Positions 19,758 through 29,000 are shown, counted from the first letter of the stretch. The stretch: DNA of 64,000 nt from Chrysogorgia sp. JL179-B06 (GCA_035772405.1 JAYKKM010000065.1:1023501-1087500), one strand, 5' to 3'. The notes: a model not told the origin generated them from the letters alone. A program made the numbers and translations.

Positions 19758-21103
19758 TGGCACAAGGCTACGAGACTTTACATAAAGATTCCTGTTCATG
19801 TGGAAAATCGGAACTGGACTTATTTTCTGTTCCTGACACTCAAGTTGAAATGAATAAAGGATTTTGGGAAGACATCGATCCTCTTTCAAGTATTGGAACT
19901 TCGGACACTATCGAGTTTCTCTGTGCTGCAAATTCTGATGTCTACACCGATCTGGCAAACAGTTACCTTCACGTAAAAGCAAAGATAACGAATGGAGACG
20001 GAACTAACTTACCTGACACCGCCCAAGTGGGTCCTGTTAATTTATGGATGCATGCCTTATTTTCTCAAGTGGAAATTTATCTGAACAACAAACTGGTCAC
20101 ACCATCAAGCACTTCGTATCCTTACCGAGCATATATAGAAACTGTATTGAACTTTAGCAAAGACGCTAAATCGTCTCACTTAACTTCAGCGTTGTTCTAC
20201 AAAGACCAGGCTGGACGGATGGATGCCGTGAATCCACTAGCAGAAGTTGCCGATGCGAACAAAGGATTAAAGGAACGTCACGCACATACAAGCCTAAGCA
20301 GGTCTGTGGCGATGGAAGGAAGAATTCATTCGGATCTGTTCGCGCAAGAACGCTATATCCTTGGCGCTGTTCCAATCAAGCTCAAGCTAGTGAGATCAAG
20401 AGCTCCCTTTTGCCTGGTTTCATCCGCAGAAGATCCTGGTTTTAAAGTGGTTCTAGAAGATTGCGTGTTTCGCGCTCGCCGTGTTAACGTTTCGTCCACT
20501 ACAATGATAGGTCATACCCATGCTATTCAGCAAATCACAGCCAAGTACCCTATCAATCGTGTAAACTGCAAAGTGTTCTCCATACCAACGGGAAACATGT
20601 CTGGAGATCAACAGAATATATTCCAAGGACCTCTTCCTGATAGAGTTGTGATTGGGATGGTGGATGCAGATGCTTACAACGGAGTTTATAACAAGAATCC
20701 TTTCAATTTTAAGAACTACGACACAACATTTCTTGCATCATCTGTGAATGGAGAACACCGACCTGGCAAACCACTTCACCTAAAGTTTGCAGGAGCAGCA
20801 GGGACCAACTATGTTTCAGCATTCCAAACGCTGTATGCTGGTACCAACAAGATGTTTCAGAATCAAGGCAACGGTATTACTCGAGACGAGTATGCAAATG
20901 GCTATACCCTGTACGTGTTTGATTTAACAGCTGATCTATGTGTTGGAGATCATTTTCAACCTATCCGGGATGGGAACGTCTCCCTAGAATGTAAGTTCGG
21001 TACGGCTCTAACTGGGGCTATAAATATCGTGGTGCTTGGAGAATTTCAAAATCTTATCGAAATTGATGCCAACCGTAACGTACTAAGTGACTTCAGAAGC
21101 TAA
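19757..21103 (+). CDS. MCP: Major capsid protein (double jelly-roll, hexon-like)
   Basis: A 448-residue, beta-rich protein with no enzymatic motif, lying between the minor capsid/pX genes and the protease. Length and position agree with Polinton major capsid proteins, and the N-terminal region (MNKGFWEDIDPLSS, then TIEFLCAANSDVYTDL) resembles that family. The protein would trimerise into pseudohexameric capsomers. It begins within the stop of the preceding gene (TAATG) and its own stop is followed after one base by the ATG of the protease gene. The frame is intact. The fold is inferred, not visible directly. Confidence 0.85.
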   Translation: MAQGYETLHKDSCSCGKSELDLFSVPDTQVEMNKGFWEDIDPLSSIGTSDTIEFLCAANSDVYTDLANSYLHVKAKITNGDGTNLPDTAQVGPVNLWMHALFSQVEIYLNNKLVTPSSTSYPYRAYIETVLNFSKDAKSSHLTSALFYKDQAGRMDAVNPLAEVADANKGLKERHAHTSLSRSVAMEGRIHSDLFAQERYILGAVPIKLKLVRSRAPFCLVSSAEDPGFKVVLEDCVFRARRVNVSSTTMIGHTHAIQQITAKYPINRVNCKVFSIPTGNMSGDQQNIFQGPLPDRVVIGMVDADAYNGVYNKNPFNFKNYDTTFLASSVNGEHRPGKPLHLKFAGAAGTNYVSAFQTLYAGTNKMFQNQGNGITRDEYANGYTLYVFDLTADLCVGDHFQPIRDGNVSLECKFGTALTGAINIVVLGEFQNLIEIDANRNVLSDFRS

Positions 21104-21104
21104 A

Positions 21105-21566
21105 ATGAACACACGTCAACTGATTCGTGTCTTACAAAATGACCCATATGCCAAATCAGTGTTTACCGGTGTTTTACCCAAGGATCGTTTACCAAGTCAG
21201 ATACAGAAAAGACCTAGAGGTTTTATTATAAACGTGGATCCCAGTGATGGACCTGGTACACACTGGGTAGCTGTTTACGTCACATCGGATGGAAAAGGAG
21301 AATTCTTCGACTCTTATGGACAAAGCCCAGAATTTTACAGCAGAAACTTTCAAACCTTTCTACAAGATCATAGCAGTACATTTACTTGGAATGAAAAGAC
21401 TTTACAGTCACCGTGGTCTCGTGTGTGTGGACAATACTGTTTATTTTATGCTTTACATCGTAGTAGAAATATTCCCATGTCAACTATTGCTAGTATGTTT
21501 ACTGATCAAAAGGAGTGGAACGATACATTAGTTCGTAATTTTATACGTAAATGGTATTTTGTGTAA
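21105..21566 (+). CDS. PRO: Adenain-like cysteine protease
   Basis: 153 residues from the ATG one base after the capsid stop (an upstream in-frame ATG at 21087 lies within the capsid gene). The clan CE triad is visible: H53 in PGTHWVAVYV, D69 in FFDSYGQ, and Q101 with C108 in LQSPWSRVCGQYC. These correspond to the His, acidic, oxyanion Gln and nucleophilic Cys of adenovirus protease (family C5). The enzyme would mature capsid-associated precursors, and a Gly-Gly site occurs in the neighbouring basic protein. It is the last rightward gene. Confidence 0.92.
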   Translation: MNTRQLIRVLQNDPYAKSVFTGVLPKDRLPSQIQKRPRGFIINVDPSDGPGTHWVAVYVTSDGKGEFFDSYGQSPEFYSRNFQTFLQDHSSTFTWNEKTLQSPWSRVCGQYCLFYALHRSRNIPMSTIASMFTDQKEWNDTLVRNFIRKWYFV

Positions 21567-21630
21567 GAATAAAAGGACACGTTGTAATTGTAAAAAATAA
21601 TTTATTCAATAAAATATTTACAAAAAAAGA
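21567..21630. terminator. Shared polyadenylation region of the convergent gene blocks
   Basis: Only 64 bp separate the convergent stops. Plus-strand AATAAA occurs at 21568-21573 and 21608-21613. The reverse complement 'tttatt' at 21601-21606 can serve the leftward block. The region is AT-rich. Confidence 0.65.
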
Positions 21631-22356
21631 TTACGAATGCCATTTATATGGATTTTTGTCTCTACGTTTCTTTCTTGGTTTCGCTGGTGCCCCTGGAGAC
21701 TGTAGTGACGGCGTCAGAGGGGGGTCGCTAGAAGCAGATGAAGGCTTGTTCCTATATTCCTTCACCAGATGTAGACGTTCTTCGTTTCTGACGATTCCTT
21801 CGGGTACATTTAAACGTCCTAAAGCTTTTGCGAACAGTTGCCACCCCGCAGGGTTGAAATTCTTTCTTTGACGCAGAGTATCGTTGACTAAATCAATAAC
21901 GTTAGTACCTGGAATAGTTCTTCCTTCAAAAACCATTTGCCCTTGATCGTTCCATCCAACCACATCTTTATTTGCTTTTATCTTTTTGATCAGTTGTACA
22001 GCTCTTGATTTCATCGTGGAAGGTACACTTTCTATGATATCACTCTCGATTTCTCCCGGCGGTTCAGGCATTGTCTCTGTTAAAGGTTCGGGGCCTGTTT
22101 CTTCTGCTACGATAGGCGGGGTGTGGGCAATACTTACAGGAACAGGCCGATGCATTCGTTTGTCATAGTAATTGAGATAACGTTGAAAGGTCTGATTGTA
22201 CAACTTCACTTTATCGTCTTGTGTTATATCTTGACGTTGCATTAAACTGTCCATTTCCGAGTCCAACTGGTTCACTTGAGCAGTCAGTGGAAGAACCATG
22301 GGTTTCTTTGTAGCCATGTGTTCAGGTACCAGAACCAGTCTTTTGACATGCTCCAT
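21631..22356 (-). CDS. Uncharacterised Polinton protein, 241 aa
   Basis: I do not recognise a domain of known function. The middle is Pro/Glu-rich and probably disordered (residues about 75-110). The region 115-200 is more ordered, with VGWNDQGQMVFEGRTIPGTNVIDLV and FNPAGWQLFAKALG. The C-terminus is Pro/Ser-rich and ends in a basic PRKKRRDK tract. Its ATG overlaps the stop of the upstream 111-residue gene (TAATG), as in the capsid block, so the two are probably co-expressed. Position next to the ATPase suggests a structural or packaging role, but that is inference. Confidence 0.7.
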   Translation of the reverse strand: MEHVKRLVLVPEHMATKKPMVLPLTAQVNQLDSEMDSLMQRQDITQDDKVKLYNQTFQRYLNYYDKRMHRPVPVSIAHTPPIVAEETGPEPLTETMPEPPGEIESDIIESVPSTMKSRAVQLIKKIKANKDVVGWNDQGQMVFEGRTIPGTNVIDLVNDTLRQRKNFNPAGWQLFAKALGRLNVPEGIVRNEERLHLVKEYRNKPSSASSDPPLTPSLQSPGAPAKPRKKRRDKNPYKWHS

Positions 22357-22691
22357 TATTTGGTTAGAAAGCTCGCCAATTGTTCTAAGACAGGAGCGAG
22401 TAGAAAAGGTAAGAATCCGTCTCCGTTCTGTATAATAACTCTCCTTCTTTTCGTGATCGGGTTTGTCTTATCGGCAACAGCTTCAATGTGATCTGAGTAT
22501 GGTGTAAGCTTTTTATACGTTTTTGGATTAATTTTAATCGTTCCACGGCAAATGTTCAAAAGGCACTCGGTTATGGCTTCCAATAAATCTGTATCTGCAG
22601 CTTTTATGATCGCTTTTCGCATAGAAGGTTTACACTTTGTCAACAGCTTTAAAACATCGTAGTTCCTTCTCACACGGCGGGACATCCTCAA
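22356..22691 (-). CDS. Uncharacterised Polinton protein, 111 aa
   Basis: A small basic protein (MRMSRRVRRNYDVLKLL at the N-terminus) with Cys at positions 20, 43 and 48, and a hydrophobic C-terminus (FLPFLLAPVLEQLASFL). No known domain is identified. It lies 29 bp downstream of the ATPase gene and overlaps the next gene by TAATG. The open frame between two clear genes and absence of an overlapping alternative support it as real. Confidence 0.7.
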   Translation of the reverse strand: MRMSRRVRRNYDVLKLLTKCKPSMRKAIIKAADTDLLEAITECLLNICRGTIKINPKTYKKLTPYSDHIEAVADKTNPITKRRRVIIQNGDGFLPFLLAPVLEQLASFLTK

Positions 22692-22720
22692 ATGAATACA
22701 CGTTTGACAGAACTATGTTT

Positions 22721-23359
22721 TTATACGCGAGGTTGGTAGACGTAATGAGTATCTGTAGTGAAGATTCCGGATCGAAGTCGTATTTCATCGGGACATGTCG
22801 GCGTCAGGTCGACAAATATGTAAGAATACGGCTCTTTTGTTGCCATCTGATAAGCCTGCTGGAAAAATTTGCTATTGCTTGGGTACAGCTGTTTGGCTAG
22901 GTGGATCACCTGGCTGGCATCACGGACATTCTTAGTTAGAACCAAATAACTGGCGTTAAGTGATATAGTTCGATGCTCTTTGCTTTGATGAAACATATTT
23001 TGTACTATGTAAATCACGCTGAGGTTTCCATGGTGAGACTTTTTCGTGAATAATTTTGCAATAATAGCATCTTTCTCGCCCATCATATCGTCAATGATAA
23101 ATACGTTTCTTGTCTCTGGATTAATGCTGTCTAACATGGAATCGGGTAAGCCTTGGATAAACTGAATCCCTGGAACTAGGGTCTCTATTTCAGCAAACGT
23201 GTTTTGGTACTCGGCATAAAAATAAATAATGTTTTCTGGAGGCGGGTCGATCATGATGTTAGCGCTCGCTAACAGTTTCTTGACAAATGTTGTCTTTCCT
23301 GTCTTTGTACCCCCTGAGATTAAGAGCCCAAAAGGATGTGTTAACTGTATGGAATACAT
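22721..23359 (-). CDS. ATP: Genome-packaging ATPase (FtsK/HerA, A32-like)
   Basis: 212 residues. The Walker A motif GGTKTGKTTF lies at residues about 16-25 and Walker B VFIIDDMMGE at about 85-94. A downstream polar stretch (YIVQNMFHQSK) has a Gln of the sensor type. This short P-loop ATPase is a Polinton core gene and the counterpart of the poxvirus A32-type packaging motor, pumping DNA into preformed capsids. It is leftward, 33 bp from the small zinc-finger gene and 29 bp from the 111-residue gene. Confidence 0.92.
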   Translation of the reverse strand: MYSIQLTHPFGLLISGGTKTGKTTFVKKLLASANIMIDPPPENIIYFYAEYQNTFAEIETLVPGIQFIQGLPDSMLDSINPETRNVFIIDDMMGEKDAIIAKLFTKKSHHGNLSVIYIVQNMFHQSKEHRTISLNASYLVLTKNVRDASQVIHLAKQLYPSNSKFFQQAYQMATKEPYSYIFVDLTPTCPDEIRLRSGIFTTDTHYVYQPRV

Positions 23360-23391
23360 GGTTCAAATGAGATTTGAGGATTCTTGAAATA

Positions 23392-23604
23392 TTATTTATA
23401 CCACTTTTTAGGACGTTTTGTATTTCGAAGGAGTCTATGTAATTCTTTCAAAAGCATTTCTAAATCTACAGTACAAGCTCTGGCACGGATCAAGTGAGAT
23501 TGCCTTTCTTCCGAGGGTAGTTGGTGAAAGTTCGCCAAATGGTTTGCTAATCTCAATAAACTTTTCTTTCCACAGATCGGACAATCTTTACGTGTCCGAG
23601 GCAT
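23392..23604 (-). CDS. Small C2H2-type zinc-finger protein
   Basis: 70 residues starting at the methionine of MPRTRKDCPICGKK (23604). A longer in-frame ORF to 23775 reads through the GGCC-rich repeat and is less likely coding. C8-x2-C11 with two later His (NHLANFH, H at 21 and 25) form a single C2H2 finger, and the rest is basic and Leu-rich, ending KRPKKWYK. It may bind element DNA or regulate transcription. It lies immediately upstream of the ATPase gene in the same direction. Confidence 0.6.
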   Translation of the reverse strand: MPRTRKDCPICGKKSLLRLANHLANFHQLPSEERQSHLIRARACTVDLEMLLKELHRLLRNTKRPKKWYK

Positions 23605-23654
23605 GATGTCAACTGAATAGTTTAGTTCACTACATATAACATTTATATCGATAA

Positions 23655-23770
23655 GTTTACAAAATGGCCCTGAGGGCCTTTTTCGCGGCCCTTTGGCCCT
23701 TCCTCTGTGGATACATCCTTCAAAATGGCCCTGGGGGCCTTTTTCGTGGCCCTGTGGCCCGTTTGAGAAA
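23655..23770. repeat. GGCC-rich tandem repeat, 62-bp period
   Basis: Two copies of a motif of about 40 bp, 'aaaatggccctg' plus 'gggcctttttcg' plus 'ggccct', begin at 23661 and 23723. Each is internally palindromic (GGCCC/GGGCC). It lies just upstream of the leftward zinc-finger/ATPase block, where a promoter would be expected. Confidence 0.75.
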
Positions 23771-23775
23771 TACAC

Positions 23776-24185
23776 CTTCTATCCCCTTCACAATAGCTGT
23801 GCACAAATAATTACATCATAGAGCTAGGCGAGCGGGAGATTACTTTTCATTCATTTAGTTCTTTCTTAATGACTCGATTTAAATAGTATTAGTCATGCAT
23901 ATATACAATTTAATTTTAATCACAAAACAAAATTGTTTCCCCTCACCACTTCTTTAAGTTTTGGATTCATTTCGAAAATAAACAGCCAAAAGTGTAGATT
24001 CCTGGATGACCGAGTGGTTTAGGGCGCTGGGCGTTAAATCCCTAGATAACGTTTAATTATATCCCGAGATAACGTGGATTCGTATCCCACACAATGAATA
24101 AATTAGACGATTTCAAAGTTCATAAACATATATTATTAAGTTTTCCTATTTACAATCACACGAATTTAAATTATTTACAAACACA
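23776..24185. other. Non-coding spacer between the zinc-finger gene and PolB
   Basis: AT-rich, with no supported ORF. It holds a tRNA-like segment (23999-24095) and would contain the 3' end of the PolB transcript and the promoter of the leftward capsid-accessory block. Confidence 0.6.
23999..24095 (+). tRNA. Degenerate type-II tRNA-like sequence (Leu-like)
   Basis: 'atgaccgagtggtttagggc' matches the D-arm/A-box of tRNA-Leu. 'ctggg' and 'cctag' can form an anticodon stem around 'cgttaaatc' (TAA candidate), but the loop has 9 instead of 7 bases. A long variable segment follows, then 'gtggattcgtatcccac', a T-arm/B-box with one mismatch. Acceptor pairing is poor. It is probably a pseudo-tRNA or tRNA-derived relic. 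Confidence 0.45.
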
Positions 24186-27100
24186 CTAAAAACCGTAAGG
24201 AACTGTATTTAAATTATCTACAACAACGCGTTTATTGTAAACTACTCTATAGTCTTTACTTTGCTGCTTTGTGACAACTTGCTTTGTGCTGGTATCCCTA
24301 GTAATTTTAAATGGAATGTCCACTGACACCTTCGCTGGACCTATCCCTACAACCATATCTTTCATAACACTAAAATTAACTGTTTGTAATGTTTGATAAT
24401 TTAAAGTGATTCCTCGAATTTTACAACATGTCTTTCCACTACTTAGTTCGTACGCATAATTTTTCGGTCCTCCCGAAACAAAAGTGGTGATATAATCACC
24501 GTCAAGTTCATCCGTTAATTCTCCAAGGTAAACTCCAGTCTCAGGCTCCAGCTCTCCTGGCTTACTCACGTATATGACTGAGTCCGTGTCGTAATACAAC
24601 ACTCTTTCCCCCAACTGCTCCAACACACTGTAAAGCTTGAGCCTCGCATGGGCCGTCGTAAAGGCGGCGATGACTACGTTGGTCCTGGCGTTGGGTTCAA
24701 CGAAGTTCTCCTGGTTCTCGTATCGTAGCTCAATAACATCGTCACTCACAAAGGATGCATCGGTAACATTGATCTCGTCGGAAGTTAGCATGTCGAAGTA
24801 TTCTTCGGGTTCGGACACGAGTTTGACTTTGGTCATATTGGGCTTTTGCGCGAACTTCCCTTCAAAAACAAAAGCAAATATATTACGATCTATTACATAT
24901 ATACTCACTCTCTCGCTCCCTCTCCTGATGCCACGTATGCATGTCTATACGCTATTTCTACTTACCCCAAAATGAGTTCAGCATCAGCTTTGATAAGGCA
25001 CGTAGACCAGGGTTCTTCTCTATTTTGTTGAGATCCATAAGAACACCCTCTCGTTGATAATACTCGTCGATGTACTCTTGCCTCTTCTCTTCGGTGTCAC
25101 AACCTTCGGGAAAGCCACTGGACTCCTGCTTAATTTTTAAGAAAGTGTCAATATAATCTTTAAAAAGCACATTGCTTTGTTGGGGAAAATGCCACACTTC
25201 ATGAATTGCGAGCAGACGATACCCTTTCTGCAATGCTTTTTGTAACTCTAAGGTCACCCATGAACCTTGAATGGCTCGCTCCTGATCTGTGTGGTTGCAC
25301 GGTTCTTGACTCAGACCGTCTGTACATAGCTTGCATAGCGGAAACATCAGTTTCCCATGAGCACGATAGGGAAGGACTGGGTGGTAAAGTCGACGCGGAG
25401 GTAGAACAGTGCATTTCACAAGACCAAAATACTGTGAAATATCTCCAAAGTTCTCAGTGATAATTTCTGGATGACCAAGGGGATATTCTCCGTATTTATT
25501 ACACCAAGGATAAAGACTTGTAAAATCTACGTAGTGTATCTTCTCATCGGTTTGACATTGGTGAAATAATTTAGAAGCATTTGTGCGACCACCGTAGAAA
25601 GCATGTCTCGGTTCAAGAGGTTCCACGATTTCGAAGTTGTCGAAATAATTTTTCATTTCAGGATTGGTTTCCAATTGGCGTCGTAGATCGCATTCCCACA
25701 TCTCAACTACGTTATAGTTTTGGCCTTTCAAATAACGCGTTTTCTCGAGGGTACGTTGGTGGAGATCTTGCATGGTTTGTTGACTTACAGGGTTGACCGT
25801 GTCTCTTGCGTAGCATCGGATACAACCATGCCAGAAACATCCATGGAATTCATAAACGGTATTGGACTCTGTGTGGAAACCATCGACGCGATATTTACCA
25901 ATGCGCTGCTCGCCAAAATTACGCGAATGTCGAATGGAAAGGTTGTTGCTTCGGGCGGTGTGTGCTAGCCATTTAAGGGCAATAACAGATTGTTTATCTT
26001 GAGGTCGATAACCATGGGGTGGGATGATGGCGATGGAGTTCTCCTGGAGAAAGTTTTTGCGGAATACGAGATTACAGGCCGAAGCAATCGTCAGACATTT
26101 CTCGAAGGGATCAATGCCGGTGATTGAACGAAACAGTTCTCGAAACTCGAGACAACAACGTCGGAGGATGTCGACGTCTGATCGGCAATACGTGAGGATT
26201 TCCTCTTGGAAGTTGAACACATAATTGTTGGCTATCAGTTCATTATACCAGACATAAAATTTCTCGCGATCACCAGGTGCCATGCCGTCCGGATTGTAAT
26301 ACTCAGCGTCTGGAAGGGGGCCCACATAGTTCTGGTTGGCTTCGGTGTTGAAATAGTGTGGGAAATAGCCCTTGGCAAGTTCGTTTAGACCGAATGTTTT
26401 TGGAAAGTTTGCGAGTCTCATCGGTATGAAACATAATGAATCGACAAACTTGATATTTAACACAGGTACGTTGAGTGTTAAAATCTTCGCCCCACGCATA
26501 ATTACTTCGGGTACTAAACCATTCTTGTGTAGGTATTGCAGGATGAAATAGCCGTCATAGCCTTGGAAGTTATGGGCCATTACTATGCTGCCGGAGTTTT
26601 GCTCTTGGAACAGCCATTCACAAAAATCATCTCTCGTATTTGGGCCACTAAATACTTTTTCGTCACCGCTCTCGTTGTGGACGACACATAAATTTGGGAC
26701 GTGGTCTCCGCCTTCTTGCGTGCATTCGAAGTCGAAAAATATTAGCTGGGAGTACTCGCTTTCTCCTCCTTCGTTCGGTTCTCCGCCCACAGCGGTCTCA
26801 TCGTCAATTAAATTCGTGTCCGATTGTGTTTGATCAGTGGTTTTTCTCTTCTTTGCCGGTTGCATGAAACATTGATGGTTCTCAGGATTTACATACTGTT
26901 GACACACAGTGCATCGAACAAGACCGCAATAATGTTTTTGAGGGAGTTCGTTGGCCCTTTTCACTACTTGATTGCAGTGTTGACATTTCACGACGGATGC
27001 ACAAATCGGTCGTTTCTCGCCCACGGTTGCTTTATGTCGATCGAAACATTCTTGGCTTTTAAAAAACCGATTGCACTCGTTACAGTGTACCCAGTTCGTT

Positions 27101-28407
27101 ATCGGACAGTTCTGTGTATAACACAACTTGCAGGTATCGCCGCAAAGATGGTCTTCGATTTTGTCGTAGCCTTTTTTACACGTGTGGCAGTATTTCTTAC
27201 GAGCCAAGAACGCAGGCATGCTTGTAATTACATCGTAATGGTTATCGTGGGCGTAGAGGTAAATATGTTTTGACACTTCAGGACCAGAATAAATTATTGT
27301 ATTCAAATGTTCTTTCGAGATAATGTTAATTTGGTAGTCGGTTAAATAGGCTTGAAATCGCTTGACTTCTTCAATACCACACTTTCCTAACGGAACGTTG
27401 GCTTTCTCGTGTAATTCATGAGCACGGTTGGCTTGTAAAGGACAGCGGCAGTCGCTTATGTAACGGTATTGTTCATCGTTATCGACTTTGGCTTTTGCGA
27501 CGATAATAGCCCGTGCGCAACATAGGTCATCTTTATTTTGAATACGGACGATTGCTCTCTTGTTGGTCAGGTATTTGTCTAAATTGGCAATTTTCCGTTT
27601 CCGTCCCGTACCACCGTTTGGCATCTCGACATGAATGATATTCACAGTAATCGAATCGTCGAGGGTAAACGTATCGTTCGATTGAATCACTCTCTCGATT
27701 TCGGCCAAAATTCGTTCGACAGTTAATTTTTCACGAGGCATGAACGGCAAGGAAATCGGATACTCGAGTTGAGGCGAATGCATGATGAATCGGACTTGGT
27801 CTTGCATCGCTACTCCCTCTGTGACACGATCTAACACACTCTCAAACACTTCATGTAGATGCCTTAGGACATCAGGCAAGCCTTGAACTTGCAAATTATT
27901 AAACTGGATCTTATAATCAATGCCCGTGGTCTTAAATTTCTTAACTTTGACTTGTTTCACAGACTTAACAGTGAATAACGGAACAGTTTTAAGTTTCTTA
28001 CTTGTTGATACTCCATCGTTTACTTCAGCTGGCCGCTTGCGGTTTCCTTCTCCGGTCTGGATAGCCTCGGGTATTACTTCAGGTAAGTGTTCGAGGAAAG
28101 AATCATCGTCCCAATCGTTGAACCACTCGGGCATAACTTCAGGGGTCGATGGTAGACTAGCGAGGAAAGAATCGTCGTTCCAGTCGTTATCGAACTCGGC
28201 GCGTTCTTCAGTCGACCAGCCAGTAAACAGATCGGCACATATTCCACGTCTCTCGACCTCTAAGTCTCGTACCAAGTTGTTCGACCAGATTACAATACGT
28301 TGATTGAAAGCCGCATCCTTTTCCTCTTCGTTGAAGTTGAACACAAACTCCATGGTTTCGATCTCTTCGATGAGAGTACAACCCTTGATCACGTTGATAA
28401 GATCCAT
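24186..28407 (-). CDS. POLB: Protein-primed family B DNA polymerase with OTU-like N-terminal domain (one intron)
   Basis: About 1371 residues from two exons (28407-24966 and 24859-24186). Numbering here follows the longer ORF that starts at 28473; the preferred start at 28407 is its residue 23. An OTU-like cysteine-protease signature appears at D315-x2-C318-x2-R321-A with N411-H412-Y413-D414. A Cys/His-rich region spans about 429-535. The 3'-5' exonuclease follows with DFE at 581, NFQGYD at 635 and YCRSD at 762. A segment with EFHGCFWHGC (875-884) and VVEMWECD (922-929) looks nuclease-like. Polymerase motif A is DFTSLYP at 983 and motif B is at 1162-1171. Motif C YYDTDS is in exon 2. It replicates the element from its TIRs. 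The upstream minus-strand sequence 'tttttacag' just before the ATG could be an acceptor for a 5'-UTR intron. Confidence 0.93.
24860..24965 (-). other. Spliceosomal intron within PolB motif B
   Basis: On the minus strand the intron begins GTAAG (24965) and ends in a T-rich stretch and AAG (24860), 106 bp long. Removing it keeps frame (3442 + 674 coding bases, divisible by 3) and splits the Gly codon of motif B after its first base. Stops inside the intron make it obligatory. Confidence 0.88.
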
Positions 28408-28608
28408 TACTGTAAAAAGATATACGACAAAATTTATAAGAATGAAACAACTATTCAAATATATACAATTCAATTCACTATATAATCACATCAATATCTT
28501 ACCTCTCAATATCAATATACGTCCAAAAATCCAAACCAACTATATCCAATACGGTAAACTTCAGAAATCACAGGTAAAACACTATCGAGCACGGTGAAAC
28601 ACTTTAGG

Positions 28609-28994
28609 TAAAGTGATGTGGTATGTTTGGCCGGCGTTTATGTAGGCAACGCGTTCGTCACGCTAACAATACTAATGACTTTTTGTACGCAACGCTCTTT
28701 GTTCTGCCTCGGATAAAAAACGCGCGAAGAAGAGGGAGATGTCTTCGCAGAGGTCCGACTGAAAATTCACCAATGAGGTTCAAGTTAGTGTACTATTCTA
28801 TCCGTTAATCACCCAAAAGTGATCCGTCTTAATGACTTTTTTAATGTGGCGGCATCCCTGGGATGTCTTCGCAGAGGTCCGCCTGAAAATTCACCAATGA
28901 GCTTGAAGCAATTATCACACGAAAGTGATCCGTCTTAATGACTTTTTAATGAGGCGGCATCCCTTTGAACGGTATATGGGGGGGGTTATCTACT
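28609..28994 (-). repeat. Right terminal inverted repeat of the Polinton, expanded
   Basis: Reverse-complement match to the left TIR, but 386 bp instead of 211. The inner part has about 60 extra bases near 28650-28715. A block of about 120 bp ('gatgtcttcgcagaggtccg'... 'ggcggcatccct') is present twice, at about 28738-28858 and 28862-28966. The outer copy is closer to the left TIR, while the inner copy is more diverged. Confidence 0.88.
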
Positions 28995-29000
28995 CCCGAC
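28995..29000 (+). repeat. Target-site duplication of the Polinton, right copy
   Basis: 'cccgac', identical to 15782-15787. Confidence 0.95.

Larger units (their letters stand above)
15788..28994. mobile_element. Polinton/Maverick element (adintovirus-like), apparently complete
   Basis: A self-contained 13.2-kb unit bounded by TIRs starting AGTAGATAAC and flanked by an exact 6-bp duplication. It encodes the full Polinton core: protein-primed PolB, retroviral-type integrase, packaging ATPase, adenain-like protease, major and minor capsid proteins. It adds a basic pX-like protein and several accessory ORFs. Rightward genes fill 16028-21566 and leftward genes fill 21631-28407, converging in the middle. 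All core ORFs are open apart from one spliceable intron in PolB, so insertion is probably recent or the element is under selection. Polintons are considered virus-like (adintoviruses, proposed family Adintoviridae). Whether this copy makes particles cannot be read from DNA. Confidence 0.95.

Noticed and set aside
23605..23775. N-terminal extension of the small zinc-finger protein
   Set aside because: It only translates the GGCC tandem repeat. The methionine at 23604 directly precedes the Cys motif and is the better start.
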